Part shown: one piece after another, positions 32,997 to 43,671 of the stretch | Position numbering within the stretch: the first letter of the stretch is position 1 | Layout of the letters: each line of letters starts with the position of its first letter | NCBI GenBank assembly: GCA_015680685.1 | Contig: MNCI01003648.1 | Coordinates: 934-64,933, forward strand | Direction of reading: 5' to 3' | DNA length: 64,000 bases | Source of the DNA: Gnetum montanum | Taxonomy: Eukaryota; Streptophyta; Gnetopsida; Gnetales; Gnetaceae | The notes under the pieces: generated by a model | What the model was told of the DNA's origin: nothing | The model's database searches: none | Seen by the model: the letters and a program-made list of their open reading frames with translations, nothing else | Translations under genes and position numbers: made by a program

Positions 32997-34673
32997 TATA
33001 CTAACCTAAATCGTTGGTGTACGGCTGGAAGGGAAAACAAACACCGAAAGATCATCGGTTAGACACAGTTGACCTTGCCTTAGCCTGAGGGCAAGCTAGA
33101 AAAGAAAACAAAGGTAGAGTGCCTTGGATGGTCTGCATGCAAATCAACCAAGGACTTCCCTGAGCGTAAACTCTGTCCTGCACTGGGGTTATCGTAACTG
33201 ATGTTTGAAACATAAATATTGCACACGAAATGTAAAAAGAAACGTATGAAAAATTGGTATTATAAACAAAATGTAAAATGAATGTAAAACAGAGTAAACA
33301 ATATAATGGTTGGAAAAATGAACTGTATTGTATTGCTTAGAAAAGATGTGCACCGGTCAAAGCGTAGTTGCACGTGTAGATGGAAAGTCAAGCACCAAGC
33401 CCCGGGGTGATGTGATGTGTTTCAGGAGTGCTTGGATGCTACGAGTCAAGTGTGCCTGAGTGCCCAAGGATTGATGGTCTAAGTTTCCTAAGCCACCAAC
33501 CGTCAAAATTGTCAACCCTGTTTATGTGAATTGACAAGGTATTTATAGGGTTTGGCCAGGTTCGGGCATGGAATTCCTGGATGGAATCAACAGCTGAGAA
33601 TTGAGAGGAAAATGGATCAAGTGACACGTGTTCGATCGACAGCTGTGTATGAGTTGGATGTGTGTGGACAAGCTACATTTTTGACTAGGTGCATTGTATC
33701 TTACAGCGTACGTCAGCTTACTCAAGCTAGATTATGCTCATGGAGGCAGATACAATTCATAGTGTAAGAGCCTAATAAGCTCACAAATGATGAAAATTTA
33801 CAATGAAATGATAATGTACAATAAGAGAAATTGACCCCAGCTCGCTTGAAACTTCTTAATCTCTGATTTTGTGGTAGTTTGAGGCATCTTTGTTTGATCA
33901 GGACTTCCAACGTGAGTTGATTGTGCCTTAGCATGTCCTTAGCATGCTCACGTTGCACTCACATTGCTAGCATGACCTCAGCGTGAGTGAGCTAAAATGA
34001 CATATTTTTCACCAAATTTTAATTTTTGAAGCCTGGTTCTTGAGTGCAATTGCTGTCTAACTGTGTGGTTGACCTTAGGAATGATCTACAAGTCAAAAAT
34101 TTAGCCTGATGTGACTTCTTTTAAACCATTTTGGGTAGCTCATGCTGGACTCACGCTGCCAGCGTGAGTGCAACATGACCATAGTGTGAGCTGCAAAAAC
34201 TTGTAATTTTGGGCTGAAATCTAGAATTCTGGAGGCTGGAACTTGAATTTTGTCGATGATGAACTCCAAGGATGAGTTGGACATTGGAAATCAGATCATT
34301 TTGACTCAATTTTAGGCTTTGAAAGTTTCTCATGCTATACTCATGCTACCAGCATGACCTCAGCATGAGTGATAGTGTGAATGAGAAAATTTGCATCTTT
34401 TGACGCTAAAATTTGAATACCCAAATGCTAAAACTTGGAGTTGAGATTAGTGGCCCTTGAGGATGGCTTGTACCCTCAGATTTGGACCATTTTTTACTTG
34501 ATTTTGAAGCTTGTTGGAGTTACTCACACTGAGGGCAAGCTAGCTTGACAACGTGAGAAAGCTGGCTTGAGCAAGCTGGTCGTGAGTTCCATGCCTTAGT
34601 CAAATTTTGCTTCCCAAAAGATAAAAGGGTTGTTCTCATTTCAAAGTGTTAGGCCAAAATTAGTGGTGTTTCA
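32997..34673 (-). repeat. 5' LTR of TAT-X
   Basis: It pairs with 15500-17149. The TATA box CCTATAAATACC is at 33541-33550 on the minus strand, about 1.1 kb from the U3 start and downstream of CAGCGTGAGC iterons (33905-34600). The two LTRs differ mainly by C/T and G/A changes. Confidence 0.85.
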
Positions 34674-34678
34674 TGGAC
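34674..34678. repeat. Right target-site duplication of TAT-X (TGGAC)
   Basis: It pairs with TGGAT at 15495-15499, with one C/T difference. Confidence 0.75.
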
Positions 34679-37356
34679 AAGACACCACCCTGGTTATGCA
34701 ATGGGACCCCAACCACCCTTGTTCAGAATATCCAGGAGGCTGGGCTTATAGACCTATTTTTAGCAATAAATCTAAGCATTCTCACTACAAAGATGCTTGC
34801 CCTTGTTGATTCTTTTTTAGAAAGGGCTGACCGCTTCCACACATGAGTTCACAATGTGTGGGTGGTATTCAAGATTACCAATAGCCTCTTTGCAGATCTC
34901 TTCGATGTCCCTTCCAATGGCTTACATAAAGAGGCTAAGACTACTAGAGATGTAAACCATCGACTAGACATAGAAGAATGGTTAGGGACGAGCAAATATT
35001 GAAAGGGGATTTACATGCAAAAGGTCAAGCTAAAGGTAGCCCGTAAGGTTTAACCTATCTTCTGAGCTCGTGCTTTTCCCAAGTTACTCTCCCAAGGAAA
35101 AATCCTTGGGGTAGAGCAAGCTTGGATTATGAGGGATGTCATGGAAGAAGGGACTTGCTATAATTGGGCCAAGTATCTCGTCAAGGATTTGTAGGCTGAA
35201 ATGGTTAAGCTTCATGAGAAGCTTGATGCACATTTTAATGTGCATTTTGCCTTTTTTATAACTTTCCTATGATGATTTTCTGAATTCTTGGTGATCCGTG
35301 AGAATGGCATCTGGGTGTTGCAGGATCACAGCTAGATATCCAAACCATGGATTTGCCAAATATTCAACACCACTCAATCCCAGGGTCATCCAGAAGCTAT
35401 TGGGTAGTCTTTTTTGATAACAATGAAGAATCATGTGGGCTGGCCCTTTTATGCACAAGAAAGCATTGGACAAGCATCTCCCACTAACATAGGCAATGCA
35501 GTATAGGGGGCACGCCTTATTATCGAGACAGTGAAATCAAAATTGCAATGTAAGAAATCTCGTCTTATAGAAGAGTCTCCACATACCAATGAAGAAAGAG
35601 GAAAAAGATCACAAATTAAGGTTCATAAACTGTAGCCTGAATTTGTTGGTGAGTATGGTTTAATTGTCATGTTAGCTATCCTTCCCCCCACCCCCTTCCT
35701 TTTTTTCTTATGTTTATGTTAGACTAGCATGCTCACTTTGGATGTGTTTAATAGATGATGAAGAAGAAGCTTTGGCCCCTGAGGTAGAGGCCCCTGCCAT
35801 AGAAGAAGAAGAGGCCCCAGCTGCAGAGGAGGTCCCTGCCATGGAGGAAGAGGCCCCTGCTATAGATGAACCTTTTGCAATGTGTGCCCCAATACCTAAG
35901 GGGCACATGATAGTTGAAGATGCTACTACATTGTTAAGTCAGCTTGAGGGAGAGGGGCTGCAATTTTATGTTGGTGAGTTTGACAGTTTGCTTGATAGTA
36001 TGCTGATGGACGATCCCCCCGCTCTCACCCCTGAGGGTTTGCTAGGTAGGCGCTTTGCACTGTTGTTTATGTTACTTTTTTGTTTTGTTTTCCTCTTCTC
36101 CACCATGCTAACATTCTTTGCTATGCAGTGGACACTACTACTAAGGCTCCTGATTCTTCCTCTTCATTTCGCCTCCAACCATGGACTAAGAGCCTAGATA
36201 AGTTTTCCTTTATGGAGGGGGTAGTTGATGACATGATCAACCGTTTAAGGCAAATTGATCCTGAGATAGGTGTGGTTGCACTATGACATTTGGACTCTAT
36301 ATTGTTATATTTTTGCCATCATCTGATGACTAATGCTTTCTCAGGTTGGGTATAACAGCTTCTCAACTGAAATGGGACCAAAGACAAGTGATTGAAGTTG
36401 ACACTATGCCTGAGCTCCCCCCAAAGGTAACCGAGGTACCTCATAATGTATAGGAGGAGGTGAGTAAATGCATGCTATACTCAGCACGATCCCTATGGGA
36501 GTGCAGGAGCATTAATGAAGACCTCTGGAAGCAAGTCCAGAAGCTTGAAAAGGAGAAAGCTAGTCAAGCAGTTGAACTAGAAGATCTGTGGTCAAGGAAT
36601 GAGTTCTTGATGGCCCACGACACTTCCGATGGCAGTTGGCGTATGGACATGATTGATTATGCAAGATATTGGTCGGCCGTATGGGGTAAAAATGAGGCTA
36701 CCTGTGAAATAATTGAACAATGCTTGCAGATGGATCTACTGGCCTAGAAAAACCAGGACTAGAAAGATTATAGTGCTAAGGTATATGAATGGGGGTAGGC
36801 ACAGAAAAATCATAAACACATGTACAAGGTGGAACGTGCTACCTACCATGAGAAACATCGACATGCTTTTATTGAATTGCATACTCATAAGCCATTTCTT
36901 GATGTAATTGGTGCTACTAAGGCCTTCAATAAATTTGGAAAACAGGTGGTGGTCAGTGAGTCTCCCAAGAGAGAAATGACCTTGCCTTCCAAGAAGACCA
37001 CTACTACCACATTCTCTCTAGGATCACCCACATGGATGGCTATGGAACAGGGAAAAATTGCACTGAGCGTTGACTTGGGGGAAGAAGATTGGACAAACTT
37101 AAGTGAGGATGAAATACTTCGATGCTTAGTAGCTGGCATGGATAGAATACATTCAAAGATCAATGCGGGCCCATCTCAGGTTAGCCAAGCTTTATTATAT
37201 TGTGGTTTATTTTATGATATGTGATTGTAATTTGACTCATCATTTTATTCTTGCTTTATGTAGAACCCAAATGAGGATGTAGAACCTAGTGGGGCAGGGA
37301 ATAAAGATACTAGTGGAGACTCATACCCCATTGGAAAAAAAAATTCTTTGAAATGA
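34679..37356 (+). pseudogene. Antisense accessory gene of TAT-Y, 3' part (exons 3b-7)
   Basis: The gene continues from 15499. Exon 3b (34679-35648) encodes motifs aligning with TAT-X: LFDVPSNGLHKEA, IEEWLGTSK, CYNWAKYL, HFNVHFAFF, FLVIRENG and ISKPWICQIFNTTQSQ, with several stops. Further exons are 35755-36045 (very acidic, EEEAPAAEEVPAMEEEAPA), 36129-36269 (FSFMEGVVDDMINRL), 36359-37179 (coiled-coil-like, then EEDWTNLSEDEILRCL) and 37264-37356. Introns are 83-106 bp with GT-AG ends and the same phases as TAT-X. The acidic exon 4 differs most between copies. The function is unknown. Confidence 0.75.
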
Positions 37357-37479
37357 AATGCTTATTGTTAGGTATTCTGAGTATGGACTTATATTTAATG
37401 AAAAGTAAAAACACTTGTTTTATTCCTTTTGGCTAATATTTTTGTTAATGTGCTTAGGCCTCTTGTGGACCCCTTATTT

Positions 37480-37740
37480 TAGTTTAAGGCCATTTTGGGC
37501 CAAGCGTAATGTAATTTTCAAGGGTGGGGTTGCCAGTTTTAGGCCTTGGCAAGCTATAGCAATAGTTTAGGGCCATTCCAGGTCGTGTGTGAAGTGGTTT
37601 TTGAAATTGATGTTGCTAGTTTTAGGCCTTAGTGGGTCGTGGCAGTAGTTTAAGGCCATTTCAGGTCATTGCTAGTTTTAGGCCATTTTGGGCCGTTGCT
37701 AGTTTTAGGCCATTTCGGGCCGTAATCGCTTTAACTAATG
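37480..37740. repeat. Boundary minisatellite between antisense gene and gag-pro (TAT-Y)
   Basis: Six or more units of about 32 bp read GCTAGTTTTAGGCCATTTCG followed by GGCCGT. They occupy the same junction as 28490-28765 in TAT-X. Confidence 0.75.
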
Positions 37741-37849
37741 CTAGCGGCAGAGACAATGCAAATAGAAAACTTAATAGAAAATGGAAATCATGCAATCAGA
37801 AGTATAAAATATATTGAAGCAAAGTGAAGGTAAACTTTAATCATGCAAT

Positions 37850-38560
37850 TGTTTCTTAATTTGACGTGGGTTAGGCAAGCCATAGGCTTGGGAAGCCATG
37901 CAGTGGTATTCCTCTATGCTATCATCTGCTGTTTGGAAGGGCAATCTAGCCCACATGGTTTATTCATTTAAGTCGATGGTTTTGGATGGCTCATTTGTCA
38001 AACATGGAATTTCAGCATGAATGGGTGATTCATTTTCAGAGATTTCGATCTCTGATCCTTGCTCCACGTCTATATTGTTTATGGCTCAAGAGGCTACTTC
38101 ATCACCAAAGATCACCACCTCTCCACCAGTGTAGGGTAAGTGGATCTCCTAGTGTATGGGTGAGGAGACAACTCTTAGTTGGGCTAACCACGATCTCCCC
38201 AAGATCATGTTAAACCCGGGCATCTTTTCTATCATAATAAATACTATGCTAGTGGGAAACTGGTCCCCTACTATGAAGTTGATGGTAATAGTCCCCTTGA
38301 CCACGACACATGCCCCATTGAATGAATTTAAGCATGAGGTTTCTGTGGGCTTGATTTGATCCACTAGGCCCAATTTGTCCACAATGGGGAATGGTATCGC
38401 ATTGGTGGCAGCCCCGTCATCGACGTGTACTCTACGAATTTTATATTGACCTACCCAAATTGTGATAAACATGGGTGTGGTAGTCACTTGACCCTTTTCA
38501 AGGTCATCTTTGATGACTTTGTCATGAAATGTTAACTGGGTTGGTCATAGTTCTTCAACC
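37850..38560 (-). pseudogene. Protease region of TAT-Y gag-pro
   Basis: The active-site block is VDDGAATNAIPFPIVDKLGL and the ILG block is NMILGRSWLAQLRVV, followed by EIHLPYTGGEVVIFGDE. The frame ends near IKKQLHD with a stop at about 37850, as in TAT-X. Stops occur between the ILG block and the end. It keeps the canonical DDG better than TAT-X does. Confidence 0.75.
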
Positions 38561-38719
38561 ACAAAGGGAAGCATAACAGCATGAATAGATTTCTCTTTAG
38601 TTGGCATGTTTTCACTAATAGAAATAGATGCTAACATGTAAACCAAAGTCTCATGATGCACCGTAGAGGTCATTATTAAGTCGTACAAGCTTAATGTTGT
38701 GTTCTTTTGTTCCAAGGCT

Positions 38720-40490
38720 TGTTTAACCTATGAAAGTGCATTTAGGAAGTCTTGCCACTGTCTAATTGTTTGCTAACGTTTTCTTCTTCTATGCACCCTA
38801 GGAGACGAATCTCCCAAGGGGAAGTGGCTTTGGGTTGGATAGTAAGCTTTTTTAAATCAGAGGATGATGGTTGCATGTGTGTGTTGCCACCAATGGCTGA
38901 TGCTGAAGAGGTCTTGAGAATTGCAGACAAGGGGGTGAGCTTAGGGGGGCCTAACGCAGTGTGTTCTCTAGCCAACTTATCTACTAGACATTCTTCGTGT
39001 TTCCTTAGAGTGGGACATAATGCAGCTTTAAGTACGAAAGGTGCAACAGACATCTAGGGAGAGGCCCTAACGATAAAGGGGGTTTGCGACCTGGTTTTTG
39101 TTGAAGCTTCAACATTGCAGGGGGGTACATGAACCATGAATGGTTCATGTTGTGATTCTATGCTATCTTCAATGCCAATGGCATTGATAGTATAACATGC
39201 ATTGCTAGCGTTCAAAGGATCTTTGTAAACGTTCATTGATTGATTTTCAGGTTGAATAGGACTACTCTCATCTAGGACCAACTTTCCCTAATTGATCATT
39301 CGCTAGATATCATCTTTCAGTGCCAGGCAATGATCTATATCATGCCCACACAAGTGATGATAATTGCAAAAATGCTCTAGCCTGAAGTTCCCGACTACTA
39401 GTGGTTCATTAGGCATAGCCAATGAGGGGTCTCGAAGGACTTCATAGTACCTTTGGTGATGCTTAAGGGCCTCCTCTGACATCCATTTGTGTTGGATACA
39501 CCTAGCTCCCAGCAATTGACTCAGAAGCTCCAAAGGCTTAATTGGTAATAGGGTATATTTTGAGCGATCCTTGCACTCAAAATTTGGCCTTGGCGAAGTT
39601 TGGACTATGGGTGCTAATGCTAAGGGCTGACTAGTGCTACTGGAGCTAGGTGTTGTATTAGTGGAGGATTTAGGTGTTGTGGTAGTCTTTTTGCTATTGT
39701 TAGACTTGGCCTCATTAGCCACAATTGCCACCGTGGTTGCTATGGCCTTCCCTTTCTCCTTGTCTTTCTTTGTATGTGTGTTTTTATAGGCTACGTAGGC
39801 TGCATTTCTACTAGCCTTCGCCACATCCTGAATGCTTTTAGTTTGAGCAAACGCTTGGCTAAGGGANACCACATCCTGAATGCTTTTAGTTTGAGCAAAC
39901 GCTTGGCTAAGGGAACAAAAAGCCAAATAATATAGTTTGGACTTGATAAAATCGTTTATTGCTCCTTTGAAAATAGCTAACAAGTGGGCCTCAACAATTG
40001 GTTCACGTATTTCATTTAGGGTAGCACTCCAACATTGTATGAACTTTTGTACAGATTCTAATGGCTCTTGTTTAATGCTCATGAGCTGATCTAAAGTGAC
40101 TTCCAATTTCAAGTTATACTTAAAATGAGTCACAAATTGGCTTAGCAATTCTTCTAATGTTGAGATAGAAGCACGGGGAAGCATGTGGTACCAGTCTAAG
40201 GCCTTGCCTATCAGGGACATGGCAAAAACATGAATGATGATATGGGGCCATGGTTGTAGCAACAAGGATTTAGACCTCAAAGTGACCAAGTGAGCATTTG
40301 GATCGCCTTCCCCATTGTATTTTGTAAACTAGGGAATTTGTACCCCAGGTGGCAACGTAAGCACGAGAACAACCAGACTGATTGGGTCATCTTGGTAGAA
40401 GTCCATAACTTGAACAATTTCAGAATTGATGATTTTGAGCCATTTAATTTCTTCAGTGAGAGTATGGATGAGCTAAAAAGCTTGGTCTAG
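38720..40490 (-). pseudogene. Gag of TAT-Y, N-terminally truncated
   Basis: Capsid motifs MSLIGKALDWYHMLPRASIS, LLSQFVTHFKYNL, VQKFIQCWSATLNEI and FIKSKLYYL lie at about 40230-39880. A CNYHHLCGHDIDHCLALKDD knuckle-like block lies near 39330. The frame is open for most of 40289-39303. A 46-bp unmerged contig overlap (39821-39866 = 39869-39914) flanks the N at 39867. Homology to TAT-X gag stops at about 40490, where LTR sequence begins, so the N-terminal gag, leader and primer site were deleted. Confidence 0.8.
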
Positions 40491-40494
40491 ACCC

Positions 40495-41513
40495 GGGTAG
40501 CATAGCATAGCATAGCACCCAGCCTGACATGAATTTGAGCTTAATCTGCAATGCTTTGTGAAGATACTTTCATCAGACTTTGATGGTGGAGTGGGACGGG
40601 CAGTCCTGGAGGTTGAAGCATGACTAAATGCAATGTGAGAAAAGACTTTCTTAGCATAGCATAGCATAGCACTCAGATTGGGGTGGCTTTTGCAAAATTT
40701 GCCTATGTCACATCGATCACACTTCAAGGGTAGAGCAAGGCAAGCATCTTTAAAGATCAAAGAATGGTCAAATGCATTTTCTCTATCATCCTAATTTCAA
40801 GGAAGATTGTGCACCCTGTTATGCTATTCAAATGCATTTTCTCTGTCATCCTAATTTCAAGGAAGATTGTGCACCCTGCTACACTATGCTACGCTGTGCA
40901 GTGTAGCACAACGTAGCACCCAAAATGGGATAACTTACACGACATTTGCCATATTTTTTTCATGCTACGCTGATCATATTCCAAGGATGAAGTAGGGTGA
41001 GCTTCCTTGAGGACTAAATATCTGCCAATTGCATTTTCTGCATCTAATCTAACACTTGTAACAGTTTTGACACCAGATGACCTGCTACGCTATGCAGCCT
41101 AGCGTAGCATAGCAAGCCTCACAATTAGAAAAAATTTTGAACTATTTAGTCCATCCTAAACACCTTCGACAGATCCTAGCTTAGCACTTGGGTTGACCAT
41201 CAGCTGGGACATTTGTCAAGCTAAGCAGACAAGAGAGCGTAATGATCTTGATGGTCCGAGAGATAGAAAATTTTCTAAACTATACGATCCATCCTCAGTG
41301 CCACTTTTTTGCAAACTAGCCTCATGACTGGATGCTACATTGACTATGCTGCAGAGGGTCGCAGGCAGGCTCAGAAGTGACTTCGCAAGCGTTGGGACTT
41401 CCAGGGTGCCATGTTGTCCGTGCAGTCCAATGTGACACTACGCTTGTAGAGATCCTTGCCCAAAATTCAGGACTATGCTGAATCATGAGAGTCCCAAAAT
41501 TGATGGTGTTTCA
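40495..41513 (-). repeat. 5' LTR of TAT-Y, truncated
   Basis: It matches 6990-7970 of the other LTR and ends GGTGTTTCA. The TATA/R/U5 part is missing. A 60-bp tandem duplication lies at 40769-40888 and is absent from the left LTR. Iterons survive near 40497, 40655, 40880 and 41080. Confidence 0.8.
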
Positions 41514-41518
41514 GTAAT
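41514..41518. repeat. Right target-site duplication of TAT-Y (GTAAT)
   Basis: An exact match to 5621-5625. Confidence 0.7.
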
Positions 41519-42647
41519 GATCTACCTTTTATACCATATGTGTGTCCAGCATTTCTATAATTAGCATTCAATAATGTTTATGGATTCATCATCAAGCAAT
41601 CTAGTATGAGTCAACTATAATCTACTATTGATCTAATATCTCTCCTATGAAAGATACTTCTCCTAATATGAGAAAATTTCATTATCCATTAATATCTTTT
41701 AAAATTTAAAAAATGTATATATAGATTTAATGACAAATAATTGATGATACTTGTTTTATTTCTTGCTTGTTTTAATTTATGGACATCTCTTTGTATATAG
41801 TGAAAAAGTTAACTTTAATTTTAATTTATGATATGCTAGTTTCTCTCTTAATTTAATTTAATTTTTATATATTTTATAATATATTTTTAAAAAGATAATG
41901 TCCCTAATATCTCTTATTATTCATTCTATTATTTTAAATGAACATTTTAGGCTACACTAGTCTATAATATAAACTGTTTATTACGAAATAAATGCTCACT
42001 ATGATTTTTATCTTTTTATCTTGCTTTACTAAATTGAGAAATGTTGCTTATCTTTTAAATGAAATAGTGCTCTATTGAAATGATTTTAATAAGGAATTTC
42101 ACTTTGAGAAAACTAACTTCACAACTAATAATAATAAACTAAGATTCTTGATTCTATGTTGTGGTGTTGTAGAGAGAGTTTAAGTGATTGTATACATTTT
42201 TTTGATCACTTATATTTGTAATCACAAAACTATTATAATCATGATTTATTTTGTACTCAATCTAAGTGACTAATCTATATTGATATTTTTTCCAAGTGAG
42301 GATGATTTATTAAGAGAGGATGTTAAAGCCTAGTAGGATGTAGTATGAGATTAGGACATAATTTCATAAACAACTAAATTGAAACATCAAATTCTAATGG
42401 ATGTTAGTTCTAGTGCATAATGCTTCATCATTTTTAATAAGAAGAGAAAGATTCAAAGACAAATTTCTTTTGTTTTTATTACTTTATCAAATTCAAATAT
42501 ATTTTTTTAAAAAAAATCATGAATTGATGGGTAAATGTACCCTTTTTAGCTCCAATTCATCCTTATTTTCTTTAATTTTTTTATGTATTTCTATAAGGAA
42601 TGGCCCTATTCATTCTCTTTAAATTTTAAAGAAATTCATGGTTGTAA
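41519..42647. other. AT-rich flank between TAT-Y and ATH-B, possible copia LTR at its end
   Basis: No coding frame holds. The stretch from about 42325 (TGTTAAAGCC, preceded by a purine-rich AAGAGAGGA) to 42640 could be a short copia LTR, but no second copy is in the window to prove it. Confidence 0.3.
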
Positions 42648-43493
42648 TGATATCAGAGCCCTAATATTAGATACCTAATATCAGGGCCCATGAAGCGATG
42701 TCAGATATCCAATATTGCAGGGTGTGTGCCAACCTATAAATATAGTGCTTGGGCACATGGTTTGCAGTAGTTTTTATCATAGCATAGTAGAGCTCTTGTA
42801 GTTTTTTTTCTCTAGAGTTAGAATATTTTCCAAAGTGCCCCACAACAAGAGTCATTGAGTGTATGGATCTTTATTCAAGGACTATTTTACCTAAGCATGG
42901 TAGTGTGTGCGGCAATAAAGATGAGTTTTTTTATCAAACCTTGCAACACCTTGGCTAGGTTAAATATTTTATTCATACATTTAATGTTTTGTGCAATTTC
43001 ATTTAATACTACCATGTAATTAAGCTAAAGTAAGCTAGCTAGATTAAATAGTAGTTAATTAAGGCACATAATTATGACTACTTTGAGCATGCATATGATG
43101 CTTGGTAATCCTAGCAACACTTAATGCTTGGTAACCCAGTAGCGTTATACATGTCTAGGATGTTCATGGAAAGTGGGACTGAATGCTTATGTTAGGATAG
43201 TTAGTTATTAATTAGCAATTAGATTAGTTAAAGTGGTTCATAAATTGAGTTTCAACTTGTTGTTAATCATACATGAATAAAATGTAAAATAATAAAAATC
43301 ATGTGCCTTAGTTACACTTAACCATACAATTAAGTTCCACAAGTATAGTTGAGCAAACAAAAATCATCACAATTAGATTTTATGTACTAGAACCAATGTA
43401 ATTAGGAACTTCAGGTCTATGAAATTTAACTAAATCATGCATGAATGCTTGTGATTCGTATGGTTGAGCGTAGGGGTACCTCATTGCTCATCA
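42648..43493 (+). repeat. 5' LTR of ATH-B
   Basis: It pairs with 51133-52005. U3 opens with TAATATTAGATACCTAATAT palindromic iterons. The TATA box CCTATAAATATAG is at 42733-42745. It ends CTCATCA. Confidence 0.8.
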
Positions 43494-43494
43494 T

Positions 43495-43512
43495 TGGTGC
43501 TATTGCTGAGGA
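43495..43512 (+). promoter_or_regulatory. Primer-binding site of ATH-B (tRNA-Asp type, decayed)
   Basis: TGGTGCTATTGCTGAGGA resembles the TGGCGCCGTTGCCGGGGA site, complementary to tRNA-Asp, that is typical of Athila elements. All differences are C-to-T or G-to-A. Confidence 0.7.
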
Positions 43513-43671
43513 TCTTTTCTTTGTTACATGCGCTATCTAGGAGTTAGTGAAAATTTATTCAAAATCATTGGAACGAATCCTAAAATCATATCATACATTA
43601 AAATAACTATAAAAATTTTAAGAAATCACACTGCATTTCTTGGCTTCTAATACAAGATGTCTTCTTCTCAT

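Larger units (their letters stand above)
15500..34673 (-). mobile_element. TAT-X: 19.2-kb Tat-lineage Ty3/gypsy element with an antisense gene
   Basis: Both LTRs are present (15500-17149 and 32997-34673). On the minus strand the order is 5' LTR, primer site, gag (32525-30200), protease (29700-28768), antisense multi-exon gene (24407-28116, + strand), RT, RNase H, aRNH, integrase (22330-18850), PPT (17163-17150) and 3' LTR. The dual RNase H and motifs such as DFPLPSINQLI place it in the Tat/Ogre group. It inserted into exon 3 of the homologous gene of TAT-Y, so it is the younger of the two. Confidence 0.9.
5626..41513 (-). mobile_element. TAT-Y: Tat-lineage Ty3/gypsy element, host of nested TAT-X
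   Basis: On the minus strand the order is truncated 5' LTR (41513-40495), gag, protease, an antisense multi-exon gene, RT, remnant RNase H, archaeal-type RNase H, integrase, and the 3' LTR (7970-5626). Without TAT-X it is about 16.7 kb. The lineage rests on the RT motifs DFPLPSIDQLI, FMDGFLGYNQI and TPWGTFCYTM and on the Tat-type gag. It is older than TAT-X, which sits inside it. It has lost the primer-binding site, the N-terminal part of gag, most of the first RNase H and the integrase C-terminus. Confidence 0.85.

Noticed and set aside
42648-42660. TGATATCAGAGCC resembles the copia primer site TGGTATCAGAGCC (tRNA-iMet)
   Set aside because: The sequence sits where the ATH-B LTR begins and is echoed a few bases later (TAATATCAGGGCCC), so it is more simply an LTR iteron. 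It could still be a copia leader if ATH-B inserted just after it; the data here cannot decide.
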